Shown here: positions 56,672 to 64,000 of the stretch, piece after piece
Numbering within the stretch: the first letter of the stretch is position 1
Layout: each line of letters starts with the position of its first letter
Source: Halieaceae bacterium
GTDB lineage: Bacteria; Pseudomonadota; Gammaproteobacteria; Pseudomonadales; Halieaceae
DNA length: 64,000 nucleotides
Direction of reading: 5' to 3'
NCBI GenBank assembly: GCA_028280635.1
Contig: JANQLM010000006.1
Location: 21,214-85,213 of the forward strand
Position numbers and translations under genes: made by a program
Notes under the pieces: model-generated
What the model was told of the DNA's origin: nothing
Databases searched by the model: none
Seen by the model: only the letters and a program-made list of their open reading frames with translations

Positions 56672-57720
56672 GATTCCGGCCCGCCAATGTTCAATGACAC
56701 ATCGTGCTCACCTTCGCGCAGACCAGGTTCGATGCGAATATCCTGAAAAAAGCTGCCAGCCTCGAGGCTACTCACCACATCACGGCTATCCAGCTCGGCA
56801 TTCTTCAGGGTCACCTGCAGCCCGCCCTGGCGGTATTCCCAATCCACCAGCTGGTAGGGCAGCTCCTCCATCAGGCGCGTGAACTCCGCAGCCACTTCAA
56901 GCTGGGTATAAGCGGGAAGCTGTGATGCAAGCGCGCGATTGTCAGCGCTGAGGCGTTCAGCGGACAGCCGCACCTGCAGCTTGTCGCCCAGTGACTCCTG
57001 CAGGGTTTGAACGTGGCTGTCGAGGTAAGCGCCCTTGATCGCAAACATGGTCATCAAGCCCAACTCGAAGCAGAACACGAGCATAAGCAGCAGCGCTCCT
57101 CCCCACATCAGGGCGCGCTCATCCTTGATCAGTCTGCGCCAGTCCAGCGCAGGCTCCGTCCAGGGCTCGGATTCCCAGCGCGGCCCTGCGTCATTGGCGG
57201 CAGGTGCATTCTCGGCACCGACGGAGCGGCTCCACAATACCGCTTCCCCAGCCGCGAGTTCGTCCCTGCTCCAGCGGGAAGCAATCAGGCGGCCAGCTTC
57301 CCAGACCTGATAATCAAAGCCCTGTTGGCAGCTACGTACCTCCAGGCCATCGCCACCCGGAGCCAGCATGACAGGCTCCGGCAGGCAGCGCGCAGACTGC
57401 AGATCCTCGGGCAGCCTGCTCCTGGCCTGTTGCTGCCAGCTTGCGTCCCAGATCCACACCGAGGCGCTGTCAGACTCCAGGTCGGCGACATAATGGGCAG
57501 CTTCGGGCCAGGGGCTGTATTTCTGTACCTGCTGTTGGATGTAGGCACGACGGGCGGGGGCCGGCACCTCGGCGAGGTCGATACTGAAGAAAAGGCAGTC
57601 GCCACGAGCGATCAACACGCAGTCTACTCGACCGAGCGCCTCCACGACCGCAACGTCTTCCCCCGCCAGCACGTGGTGGGTTCTAGAAGACACTTCCTTT
57701 GACAGAGCGTGCAACTTCAT
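56668..57720 (-). CDS. gspL: GspL-like T2SS assembly protein
   Basis: 350 aa. N-terminal cytoplasmic actin-like (PilM-type) domain (residues 1-190: FFSIDLAEVPAPARRAYIQQQ, YVADLES, VMLAPGGDGLEV), one transmembrane helix at about 214-236 (LMWGGALLLMLVFCFELGL), then a coiled-coil and periplasmic ferredoxin-like domain. Matches GspL, which connects the GspE ATPase to the inner-membrane platform. Overlaps gspK by 38 nt. Confidence 0.8.
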   Translation of the reverse strand: MKLHALSKEVSSRTHHVLAGEDVAVVEALGRVDCVLIARGDCLFFSIDLAEVPAPARRAYIQQQVQKYSPWPEAAHYVADLESDSASVWIWDASWQQQARSRLPEDLQSARCLPEPVMLAPGGDGLEVRSCQQGFDYQVWEAGRLIASRWSRDELAAGEAVLWSRSVGAENAPAANDAGPRWESEPWTEPALDWRRLIKDERALMWGGALLLMLVFCFELGLMTMFAIKGAYLDSHVQTLQESLGDKLQVRLSAERLSADNRALASQLPAYTQLEVAAEFTRLMEELPYQLVDWEYRQGGLQVTLKNAELDSRDVVSSLEAGSFFQDIRIEPGLREGEHDVSLNIGGPES

Positions 57721-58705
57721 TGCCAGGGGTTTCTCCAGTGGTGGGCGCCAGATAGCTGTAATCCATCAGCCAGGGCCCATCCAGTCCATTCTCGGTAATC
57801 GTCAGGCTCTGCACCATATAGGAAGAGCAGTCCTGGCACCAAATCTTTACTCTAAACTCGTCGGCAGGGAAAAACTGAAATTCTTCTTCCTCCCAGACAT
57901 TGATCACACCGAGGGCATCGGCCACGCCTTCGAGCCGACTGAAGGCATGGGTATTGCGCGCCTCGATCAATGTCTGCGTCTCTTCGGCGCTCAGGCCCAG
58001 GCGCGCCTGCAGCAAGGGCGCCGGGGCAGTGTTGATATTCAGGGCATTGGAGTAGGTGATCGAGAACATTTCCCGCCAGTTGACCCGGGACTCACTCTCA
58101 AACAGGGCCTGCCAGCCATATACATTGCCCAGCTCGGCCTCGGCCCTCAGGTACCAGTTGGTCGGTACCGGCAAGCCTGCAGTCTGGTAGTGCAGTGCCT
58201 CTGCACCGTTGATACGGCGCCGTTCATTTTCATCGATATAGTCAGCGAGAGCGGCCGCCAGTTCCTTTGCTCGCTGCGAACCCACAGCGTCCGGCAGCAC
58301 CTCTTCCAGCACTTTCTGGGTCGATTCAGCGTTGAGCGCAATCAGCCCCCATTGGTCCTGGATACTGAAATAAGCTCTGCCGACACCCCGGTACAGGGCG
58401 CCGTCCAGACGGATCTCGTTCCCCACCTGGGCCATCCGTGAGACACTTTCGTCCTGCGGCAGATTCTGGTCTTCAGGGGAAACGGTCAAACCGGCCAGGG
58501 TTTTTCTGCGCGTTGCCAGCATGTGGTGGACGCTGGCCGCCGTGGATGTCATGTCCAGGTCTGCCTGCATACGCTCCTGAAGCGCCAGGGCCTGCAACAC
58601 CTGCTCCTCGACATAGCTGTGAAAAAGCCCCGCCAGCAGGACCAAAATCGCCACCATCCAGATGGTCGTGGCGAGCACAAAGCCGCGCTGGTTACTCACG
58701 CCCAT
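57683..58705 (-). CDS. gspK: T2SS minor pseudopilin GspK
   Basis: 340 aa. Short leader MGVSNQRG and FVLATTIWMVAILVLLAG, lacking Glu at +5 as is normal for GspK. The large helical insert expected for GspK carries YIDENERRRINGAEALHYQ, and VNWREMFSITYSNALNINTAPAPLL is the conserved C-terminal segment (NINTA). Caps the pseudopilus tip with I and J. Overlaps gspJ by 14 nt. Confidence 0.9.
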   Translation of the reverse strand: MGVSNQRGFVLATTIWMVAILVLLAGLFHSYVEEQVLQALALQERMQADLDMTSTAASVHHMLATRRKTLAGLTVSPEDQNLPQDESVSRMAQVGNEIRLDGALYRGVGRAYFSIQDQWGLIALNAESTQKVLEEVLPDAVGSQRAKELAAALADYIDENERRRINGAEALHYQTAGLPVPTNWYLRAEAELGNVYGWQALFESESRVNWREMFSITYSNALNINTAPAPLLQARLGLSAEETQTLIEARNTHAFSRLEGVADALGVINVWEEEEFQFFPADEFRVKIWCQDCSSYMVQSLTITENGLDGPWLMDYSYLAPTTGETPGNEVARSVKGSVF

Positions 58706-59303
58706 AGAGAAGCACCGTGCTAGGTATGTACTGGCTCTTGCGGATGGGAATAATCGCCGTCATGACTTCGATCCTGCCGTCCGGGCCACCGCCTGCATCC
58801 ACCAGCAGTCTTACTGCCTCGGGTATCTGGCGGTCCCTGTCATCACGCCATTCTGTCTTCCACTCCCCGGTTTCTGACAGGTACTGAAACTCCGCCACCC
58901 CACCGCCGGGCCAGGCCTTTACAACAACGGGCTCCCTGGGCGGCTCCTGATACAGCAGGCGCAGTCCCGCCGAGCTGGAATCGATAGCCCAGACGAATTC
59001 CGTGGGAACACCGGCGGGGCCCCAAAGGGGCGCAAAGCTGGCGCCGCGCATCGCAATTGGGGACCCGGCAAATGCAAGCCTGTTCTCGTAGTAAGGTACC
59101 GCGGCTTCGACGCTGGAGCGCCACCAGTTGGCCACCAGCGCCTGCCGCAGTTCTACCGCCTGGCGGTCGCGCAGTCTCTGGTATCCGCCCATCATGTAGG
59201 CATAGCCCTGGAACATGACCGAGCTGATCATGCCAATCATGGTCAGCACCACCAGCACCTCCAGCAGTGAAATGCCGCGCTGCCTGGCGCTATTCGAAGA
59301 CAA
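58692..59303 (-). CDS. gspJ: T2SS minor pseudopilin GspJ
   Basis: 203 aa. Leader MSSNSARQRG, then ISLLEVLVVLTMIGMISSV (Ile+1, Glu+5). The following Gln/Arg-rich stretch (RLRDRQAVELRQ) and late VRLLVDAGGG fit GspJ. Forms the pseudopilus tip with GspI and GspK. Overlaps gspI by 14 nt. Confidence 0.85.
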   Translation of the reverse strand: MSSNSARQRGISLLEVLVVLTMIGMISSVMFQGYAYMMGGYQRLRDRQAVELRQALVANWWRSSVEAAVPYYENRLAFAGSPIAMRGASFAPLWGPAGVPTEFVWAIDSSSAGLRLLYQEPPREPVVVKAWPGGGVAEFQYLSETGEWKTEWRDDRDRQIPEAVRLLVDAGGGPDGRIEVMTAIIPIRKSQYIPSTVLLYGRE

Positions 59304-59715
59304 GTTCGCGTGCCTGCTTGTACTGGGCCACTCTTACGGTCCAGGTACCCAGCGGTCTGGCGTCCGAAAACAGCGACATGTCGACAGCGTAAAGCCCGTG
59401 GTCGTAGAGCCCAACACGACCCATCATGCCGCGCCCGGAACGGATGGGTTCGACCAGGCGCGCCTGCCAGGCGCACTCATAGCCATTCAGTTCAAAGCGC
59501 CCACTGGCGCCATCCGAGAGCCGCACCAGTTGTACCTGTCTTATGGCCTCGCGCAACGTGTTCTGGGATGCCACGACCGCTTCCGCCCGCCGCAGGGAAA
59601 TCAGGTCAGTGTTGATCAGACCGAAAAGCCCTGTCAGTGACAGGCTGAGAATCACCAGGGCCACCATTGCCTCGACCAGAGTGAAGCCGGCCGAGTTGTG
59701 CACTTCAGCTTTCAT
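59290..59715 (-). CDS. gspI: T2SS minor pseudopilin GspI
   Basis: 141 aa from an ATG with GGAG upstream inside the end of gspH; a few residues more are possible. Leader MKAEVHNSAG, then FTLVEAMVALVILSLSLTG (Phe+1, Glu+5). VVASQNTLREAIRQVQL and ELNGYECAWQARLVE are GspI-like. Pseudopilus tip component. Confidence 0.85.
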   Translation of the reverse strand: MKAEVHNSAGFTLVEAMVALVILSLSLTGLFGLINTDLISLRRAEAVVASQNTLREAIRQVQLVRLSDGASGRFELNGYECAWQARLVEPIRSGRGMMGRVGLYDHGLYAVDMSLFSDARPLGTWTVRVAQYKQARELVFE

Positions 59716-60133
59716 CTTCCTGCAACTCCGGCTCACAGTAAGGCGCCGGCAGGCGATAGCGCCAGACGCGCTCCGAGGAGTGCGTCAGCCTGACGGCGCC
59801 CCCCGTGCAAAAGCCGTTGGCCTTGAACACCAGGTTTTCCGAGAAGGTGATATCCCAGCCATCAGGCACGCTCAGCAGTTGGGCACCGGTGGCTTCCACG
59901 AAGCCGGCGACAATATCCGAGCGCCGTGTCAGGGCATCCACGGGCAGGGCCTGCACGGCGCGCAGCAGTTCTTCGCGTTCACCCCGCAACACCAGATTGT
60001 CGTAGATCACCCCGACCCGGGGTACGATCAGACTGCTGACCAGGCCCAGCAGCAGCAACACCAGCAGGATTTCGAGCAGCGTGAAGCCGCTCGCCGGCCT
60101 AGTTGGTATCAGGCACAAATCCGACATCTGCAT
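59705..60133 (-). CDS. gspH: T2SS minor pseudopilin GspH
   Basis: 142 aa from the ATG giving MQMSDLCLIPTRPASG; this lies 34 nt inside gspG and has GAAGG upstream. Pseudopilin helix FTLLEILLVLLLLGLVSSL (Phe+1, Glu+5), then VGVIYDNLVLRGEREELLRA. C-terminal Cys pair (GFCTGG and APYCEPE). GspH-type minor pseudopilin. Confidence 0.83.
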   Translation of the reverse strand: MQMSDLCLIPTRPASGFTLLEILLVLLLLGLVSSLIVPRVGVIYDNLVLRGEREELLRAVQALPVDALTRRSDIVAGFVEATGAQLLSVPDGWDITFSENLVFKANGFCTGGAVRLTHSSERVWRYRLPAPYCEPELQEDES

Positions 60134-60563
60134 CGAGGCCTTCGCCGCCCGGTTTACCGTCCGCCCCAAAGGAATACAGGGTGAAGTCCTGTAAACCCGC
60201 TGGCTCCCGCGCGTACTGGTAGTCGTGCGACCAGGGATCCAGCGGTACTTCATCGTCAAGGTAGGGGCCCTGCCAGTTGTTGGCGGCGCGTTCGCCGGAC
60301 GGTTGCCGCACCAGGGCCTCAAGACCCTCATCGGTTTCCGGATAATCGCCCACGTCCAGCCGGTAGGTCAGCAGGGCGCCCTTGAGCATTTTTACCTGGG
60401 TCTCGGCGGTTTTGACCTTGGAGGAATCCAGTTTTCCAAACAGGCGCGGTCCGACCAGGCCCGCCAGCATTCCCAGAATCACCAGCACCACCAGCAATTC
60501 AATCATCGAGAAGCCGGACTGTGTCCGCCAAGCAGACCGTAAGTTCACATTGAATATCTTCAA
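60099..60563 (-). CDS. gspG: T2SS major pseudopilin GspG
   Basis: 154 aa. Leader MKIFNVNLRSAWRTQSG, then FSMIELLVVLVILGMLAGLV (Phe+1, Glu+5). KVKTAETQVKMLKGALLTYR, DVGDYPETDEGLEALV, GPYLDDEVPLDPWSHDYQY and SFGADGKPGGEG are diagnostic for GspG, including the Ca-binding loop. It builds the pseudopilus fibre. Confidence 0.95.
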   Translation of the reverse strand: MKIFNVNLRSAWRTQSGFSMIELLVVLVILGMLAGLVGPRLFGKLDSSKVKTAETQVKMLKGALLTYRLDVGDYPETDEGLEALVRQPSGERAANNWQGPYLDDEVPLDPWSHDYQYAREPAGLQDFTLYSFGADGKPGGEGLDADVGFVPDTN

Positions 60564-60575
60564 GTCTCTAACACC

Positions 60576-61766
60576 TTAGAAAGCAATATCGTTGACGCTG
60601 GTAATGGCGAGAATGACACCGAGAATCATCACCCCGATCACGGCACCAATAATCAGGATCGCCGCCGGCTCAATCAGTGCGAGCACCTGGGTGGTGCGAC
60701 TCTTGCGGGCCTTCTCGCATATATTGGACACCGAGCGCATCATCTGCGGAAGCCGCCCGGTCTTTTCCCCCACCCTGACCAGGTTGTAGGCCGTCGGGGA
60801 AAGTACCATGTTCTCGCGCAGCGCATCCGAGAGTGAGTCGCCACCACGCACCGCCTGTTCCACGCGATTGAGTCGCTGCCGGCGCACCTCCAGCTGCACG
60901 CTATTGCGTGAGAGTGCCAGCGCCGACACAAGTTCCACCCGGTTATTGAGCAGCGCTGCCATGGAGCTCGCCCAGTTACCGATGTCACGCTCGTGCAGCC
61001 AGTCGCCAACCACCGGCAGGCGTGCCGCAAAGTTGAGCAGCCGATCCCTGAAACCCGCATCGCGTAGCCTCGACACCAGCAGCACCGTAAGACCGCCAAA
61101 CGCAGCGACCAGGAAGTACCAGTTCTGGTTGAACCACAGACCACCGTTGATCACCAGGTCCGCCAGCAGCGGCATGTCGTCGTTGCCCTGTACCAGATTC
61201 GCAAACTTGGGGACAACAAAGGCAAAAATCAGCACGATGGCGCCGATGCCGGAAAACACCAGGATGGCAGGATAGATCAGCGCGCTGCGAAACTCGTCGC
61301 GCACGGATTCGGCGTACTGCAACTGGTCGACCGCTTCCCGCAGCGAAGCAGCCAACGCTCCGGTCGCCTCGCCGGTTTCCACCAACTGCAGCACCACCGG
61401 CGGCAGCGCCAGCTCGCCGGACTTGATCGCCCCGGAGAGGCTCTCACCACTCTGCAGTTGACTACCCACGTGAGCGAAGAATCCGTTGACCCGGGGGTGG
61501 TACTCCCCCTGCTGCAGCGCGTCGACCGCCTCGGCGATGCCGACCTCAGATTCCAGCAGGGTGCAGAATTCGTCCAGCGCCTGGATGATGTCTTCCGAGC
61601 GCAGTCGCCGACGTGAAGCCGAGGACTGGGTCCGGGCCGGGGCAAATTCAAAGGGCGATATGCCCTGGGATTCCAGTACGCGCTGGGCCTCGCGCTCGCT
61701 GGACGCATCGACCAGCCCGCTGACGATCTCGCCGTCGCGGGTAAATGCCTGGTAGCTGAGCTTCAT
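60576..61766 (-). CDS. gspF: T2SS inner-membrane platform protein GspF
   Basis: 396 aa. MKLSYQAFTRDGEIVSGLVD start, two GspF domains with three transmembrane helices (about 165-190, 215-232, 365-392), ALVYPAILVFSG-like region (SALIYPAILVFSGIGAIVLI) and MRSVSNICEKARKSRTTQVL. Couples GspE to the pseudopilus. Its ATG overlaps the gspE stop by one base (TGATG). Confidence 0.95.
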   Translation of the reverse strand: MKLSYQAFTRDGEIVSGLVDASSEREAQRVLESQGISPFEFAPARTQSSASRRRLRSEDIIQALDEFCTLLESEVGIAEAVDALQQGEYHPRVNGFFAHVGSQLQSGESLSGAIKSGELALPPVVLQLVETGEATGALAASLREAVDQLQYAESVRDEFRSALIYPAILVFSGIGAIVLIFAFVVPKFANLVQGNDDMPLLADLVINGGLWFNQNWYFLVAAFGGLTVLLVSRLRDAGFRDRLLNFAARLPVVGDWLHERDIGNWASSMAALLNNRVELVSALALSRNSVQLEVRRQRLNRVEQAVRGGDSLSDALRENMVLSPTAYNLVRVGEKTGRLPQMMRSVSNICEKARKSRTTQVLALIEPAAILIIGAVIGVMILGVILAITSVNDIAF

Positions 61767-63457
61767 CAGGCGGCCTCCGCCTCCGTGCCGGTAACCCGGT
61801 AGACCTCTTCAAGCGAGGTGATTCCCTTCGCCACTTTCAAGAGGCCGTCCTGGCGAAGCGTGCGATTGCCCTGGCGAATGGCCAGTTGCTGCATCTCGTG
61901 AACCGGACGCGAGTGAACGATCATGTCGTGCAGTTCCGGTGAAACGGGGATGAGCTCGTAAATACCACTCCGGCCCTTGTAACCGGTTCCCTGGCAGCGC
62001 GGGCAGCCCACCGCCCGGCGGGCGGCAAAGGCTTCCCCGGAGTAGCCGGGAATCGCCATGATTTCCCTCTGCATCTGCTCACCCAGGGTGTCCGGCTCCG
62101 CACAGTGATTGCACAGGGAGCGGACCAGCCGCTGGGCCTGAACGCCCAGCATGGGCGCCGCAACAAGAAACGGTTCCACGCCCATATCCACCAGGCGCGT
62201 GAACGCCGAGATCGCGTCGTTGGTGTGCAGGGTGGAAAGTACGAGGTGGCCGGTCAGCGCCGACTGGATGGCAATTTCAGCGGTTTCCAGATCGCGAATC
62301 TCACCAATCATGATGACGTCGGGGTCCTGGCGCAAAATCGCTTTCAGGGCGCGGGCGAAGGTGTAACCGATTTCCGCGTGGGCCTGAATCTGGGTGATGT
62401 CCTGCAATTTGAATTCGACCGGGTCTTCCACGGTGATGATTTTCTTGCGGCCGTCATTGGAGGCATCCAGCGCCGAATAGAGGGTCGTGGACTTACCCGA
62501 ACCGGTAGGCCCGGTCACCAGCACAATACCGTGGGCTTCGCCCACCCAGCGCTGCATCAGCGCCAGGTGATCCGCTTCCATACCGAGGTTGAACAGCGAT
62601 ACTTCGTCGCGCTGCTTGGGCATCAGGCGCATCACGATGGATTCACCCAGTACATCCGGGACCGTCGACACACGAATATCCATTTCCCTGCCGCTGACGC
62701 GGGTGGTCAGGGAGCCGTCCTGAGGCAAGCGTCGCTCGGCAATATCCAGGCCCGCGATCAGCTTGATCCTGGATGCAATGGCGGCGAACCTGTCCTGTGG
62801 CTGCTGCAGCCGGGTATGCAGCACGCCGTCCACCCGGAAGCGGACGGCAAAATTGGCGTCACCCGGCTCCACGTGAATATCAGAGGCGCCGGCATCCAGC
62901 GCCTGGGACATCATGTTGTTCACAAATTCGATGATGGGCGCCTCTTCGGCCAGCTCCGCCAGGGCACGGGCACCTTCCCCGCCCTGGAACAGGTCATCCA
63001 CGGCATGCTCCCGCCGCACGTAGTCGGCGTAGCTTTCAATGACCTGTTGATTGGCGAGAAAATACTGCACACGTCCCTCACCATAAAACCGCGCCAGCAC
63101 TTCACGCACATAGCCGTTCATCGGGTCGGGGACCAGGCAGCCTACGGCGGTCTCAGCCAGTGACCAGACCGCCACTTTGTGGTCGATGAACCAGTCGGGC
63201 TGAATGCTGGACTGGTTTACGAAGTCGAAAACGTCGGCGTGGCTCGGCAGGGCATCTCCCGTGAGACGCTCCATATCGAGCTGCTCGGACAATACCGGCA
63301 GCAGGGCATCTTCGGAGATGGCACCAGAGCGCACAAGCAGTGCGCCCAGCCGCCCACCGGCTTTCGACTGCAGATGCAGGGCCTTGCGCAGGTCTGACTC
63401 CTGGATGAGCTCTCTCTCCAGCAGCAGGTCGCCAATTTTCTTATTAACATCAAGCAT
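61766..63457 (-). CDS. gspE: T2SS assembly ATPase GspE
   Basis: 563 aa. N-terminal GspE/PilB domain (residues 1-150), Walker A GPTGSGKS (316-323), Asp box EDPVEF (344), Walker B DVIMIGE (380-386), His box HTND (411-414), and a zinc module with Cys449/452 and Cys485/488. First gene of the operon E-F-G-H-I-J-K-L-M-C/N-D. There is no Shine-Dalgarno: a TATACT hexamer ends 7 nt before the ATG, so its transcript may be nearly leaderless. Confidence 0.95.
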   Translation of the reverse strand: MLDVNKKIGDLLLERELIQESDLRKALHLQSKAGGRLGALLVRSGAISEDALLPVLSEQLDMERLTGDALPSHADVFDFVNQSSIQPDWFIDHKVAVWSLAETAVGCLVPDPMNGYVREVLARFYGEGRVQYFLANQQVIESYADYVRREHAVDDLFQGGEGARALAELAEEAPIIEFVNNMMSQALDAGASDIHVEPGDANFAVRFRVDGVLHTRLQQPQDRFAAIASRIKLIAGLDIAERRLPQDGSLTTRVSGREMDIRVSTVPDVLGESIVMRLMPKQRDEVSLFNLGMEADHLALMQRWVGEAHGIVLVTGPTGSGKSTTLYSALDASNDGRKKIITVEDPVEFKLQDITQIQAHAEIGYTFARALKAILRQDPDVIMIGEIRDLETAEIAIQSALTGHLVLSTLHTNDAISAFTRLVDMGVEPFLVAAPMLGVQAQRLVRSLCNHCAEPDTLGEQMQREIMAIPGYSGEAFAARRAVGCPRCQGTGYKGRSGIYELIPVSPELHDMIVHSRPVHEMQQLAIRQGNRTLRQDGLLKVAKGITSLEEVYRVTGTEAEAA

Positions 63458-63464
63458 TTGCGCG

Positions 63465-63494
63465 AGTATAACGCCATCGAGAGGGCGCCACCAA
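63465..63494 (-). promoter_or_regulatory. Promoter candidate of the T2SS operon
   Basis: TTGGTG, 18 nt, TATACT on the - strand. The -10 ends 7 nt before the gspE ATG, so initiation at the usual distance would start at or next to the AUG. Confidence 0.5.
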
Positions 63495-63585
63495 GAGCCT
63501 ACAGGGCGGTTCCTTGCGTAAATACTGCGCCTGGCTGGCGCTCAGCCGGCCGCGAAGTCCGCAACGCCGTCAGTTGGTGGGGGTA

Positions 63586-64000
63586 TCAGGCGCGCTGGGA
63601 GGAGCAGCTCACCACCTCGCCAGTCATATAGCCGGAATAGTCCGAGGCCAGGAACATCATCACATTGGCCACTTCCCAGACCTCCGCGGCGCGACCGAAG
63701 GCCTCGCGGCTGGCCAACTGTTCCAGCAACTCCGGTGGCGAGGTTTTCTTCAGGAACTCGTGAAAGGCGATGGAAGGTGATACCGCGTTGATACGCACCC
63801 CGTAGTCCGCCGCTTCCAGCGCCGAGCAGCGGGTCAGTGCCATCACCCCCGCCTTGGCGGCGGCGTAGTGACACTGTTCCCTCTGGGCGCGCCAGCCCAG
63901 CACCGAGGCGTTGTTGACGATGACTCCGGCACCCCGCGGTTGCATGCGCCTGAGCATGGCGCGGGTCATGCGCATGGTGCCGGTAAGAGTTACATCCAGC
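63586..64000 (-). CDS. SDR-family oxidoreductase (3' end)
   Basis: The gene continues past the right edge; about 138 C-terminal residues are present. Seen: GVIVNNASVLGWRA, catalytic YAAAKAGVMALTRC (Tyr-x3-Lys) and NAVSPSIAFHEFL. The N-terminal nucleotide loop lies outside. The C-terminal end SSQRA is unusually short for FabG-like proteins. Some SDRs with these motifs act on acyl-CoA or steroid substrates; the substrate is unknown. 128 nt upstream of gspE on the same strand, probably a separate gene. Confidence 0.8.
   Translation of the reverse strand, partial: LDVTLTGTMRMTRAMLRRMQPRGAGVIVNNASVLGWRAQREQCHYAAAKAGVMALTRCSALEAADYGVRINAVSPSIAFHEFLKKTSPPELLEQLASREAFGRAAEVWEVANVMMFLASDYSGYMTGEVVSCSSQRA

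Overview
The window looks like chromosomal DNA of a GC-rich marine gammaproteobacterium, possibly near Cellvibrionales/Halieaceae. The basis is gene content and neighbourhood: a Pseudomonas-like pilR / fimT / minor pilin / ispH / fkpB / lspA / ileS / ribF / murJ block, an AmpG-type permease, SbcB, class I fumarase and groESL. I ran no database search, so the taxonomy is inference. I see no insertion sequence, prophage, tRNA, rRNA or CRISPR array.

Layout. (1) 1-9.6 kb: type IV pilus block. The 3' end of pilR and fimT lie on the + strand; fimU, pilV, pilW, pilX, pilY1, pilE and a small secreted protein lie on the - strand. (2) 9.7-19.4 kb: an unbroken - strand run, read as pyrB, nudF, thpR, murJ, ribF, ileS, lspA, fkpB, ispH, with many 1-40 nt overlaps, leading into the pilin genes. 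(3) 19.5-30.4 kb: core genes (sbcB, fumarase, coiled-coil membrane protein, PuuD-like membrane protein, sodB, groEL/groES, fxsA, SDR, alkyltransferase-like protein, ampG). groES has a perfect CIRCE operator behind a sigma70-like promoter, plus a sigma32-like promoter. (4) 30.4-48.8 kb: a surface glycan region. The - strand half holds a secreted 465-aa protein followed by GT4, sulfotransferase, GT2, GT4 and GT4. The + strand half holds an SMR-like fragment, methyltransferase, YfhO-like membrane protein, polyprenyl-P-type GT2, Gfo/Idh/MocA dehydrogenase, FkbM methyltransferase, ATP-grasp ligase and a short class II DAHP synthase. A WecE-like aminotransferase and a second sulfotransferase follow on the - strand. 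(5) 48.9-53.2 kb: a TPR/GT41 (OGT-like) glycosyltransferase and a second 465-aa secreted protein, paralogous to the first, with a strong terminator, candidate promoters and a perfect CRP-type palindrome. (6) 53.2-63.5 kb: a type II secretion operon in the order E-F-G-H-I-J-K-L-M-(C/N-like)-D, resembling Xanthomonas xps. A partial SDR gene closes the window.

The most interesting reading is that regions 4-6 form one system: a dedicated T2SS (50-63 kb) exporting an abundant, Ser/Thr-rich, almost lysine-free surface protein, next to an OGT-like transferase, sulfotransferases, amino-sugar synthesis and a lipid-linked-sugar module that could decorate it. The two equal-length paralogous proteins, each beside glycosyltransferases, are the best direct evidence. 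The link to secretion and glycosylation is inferred from gene order.
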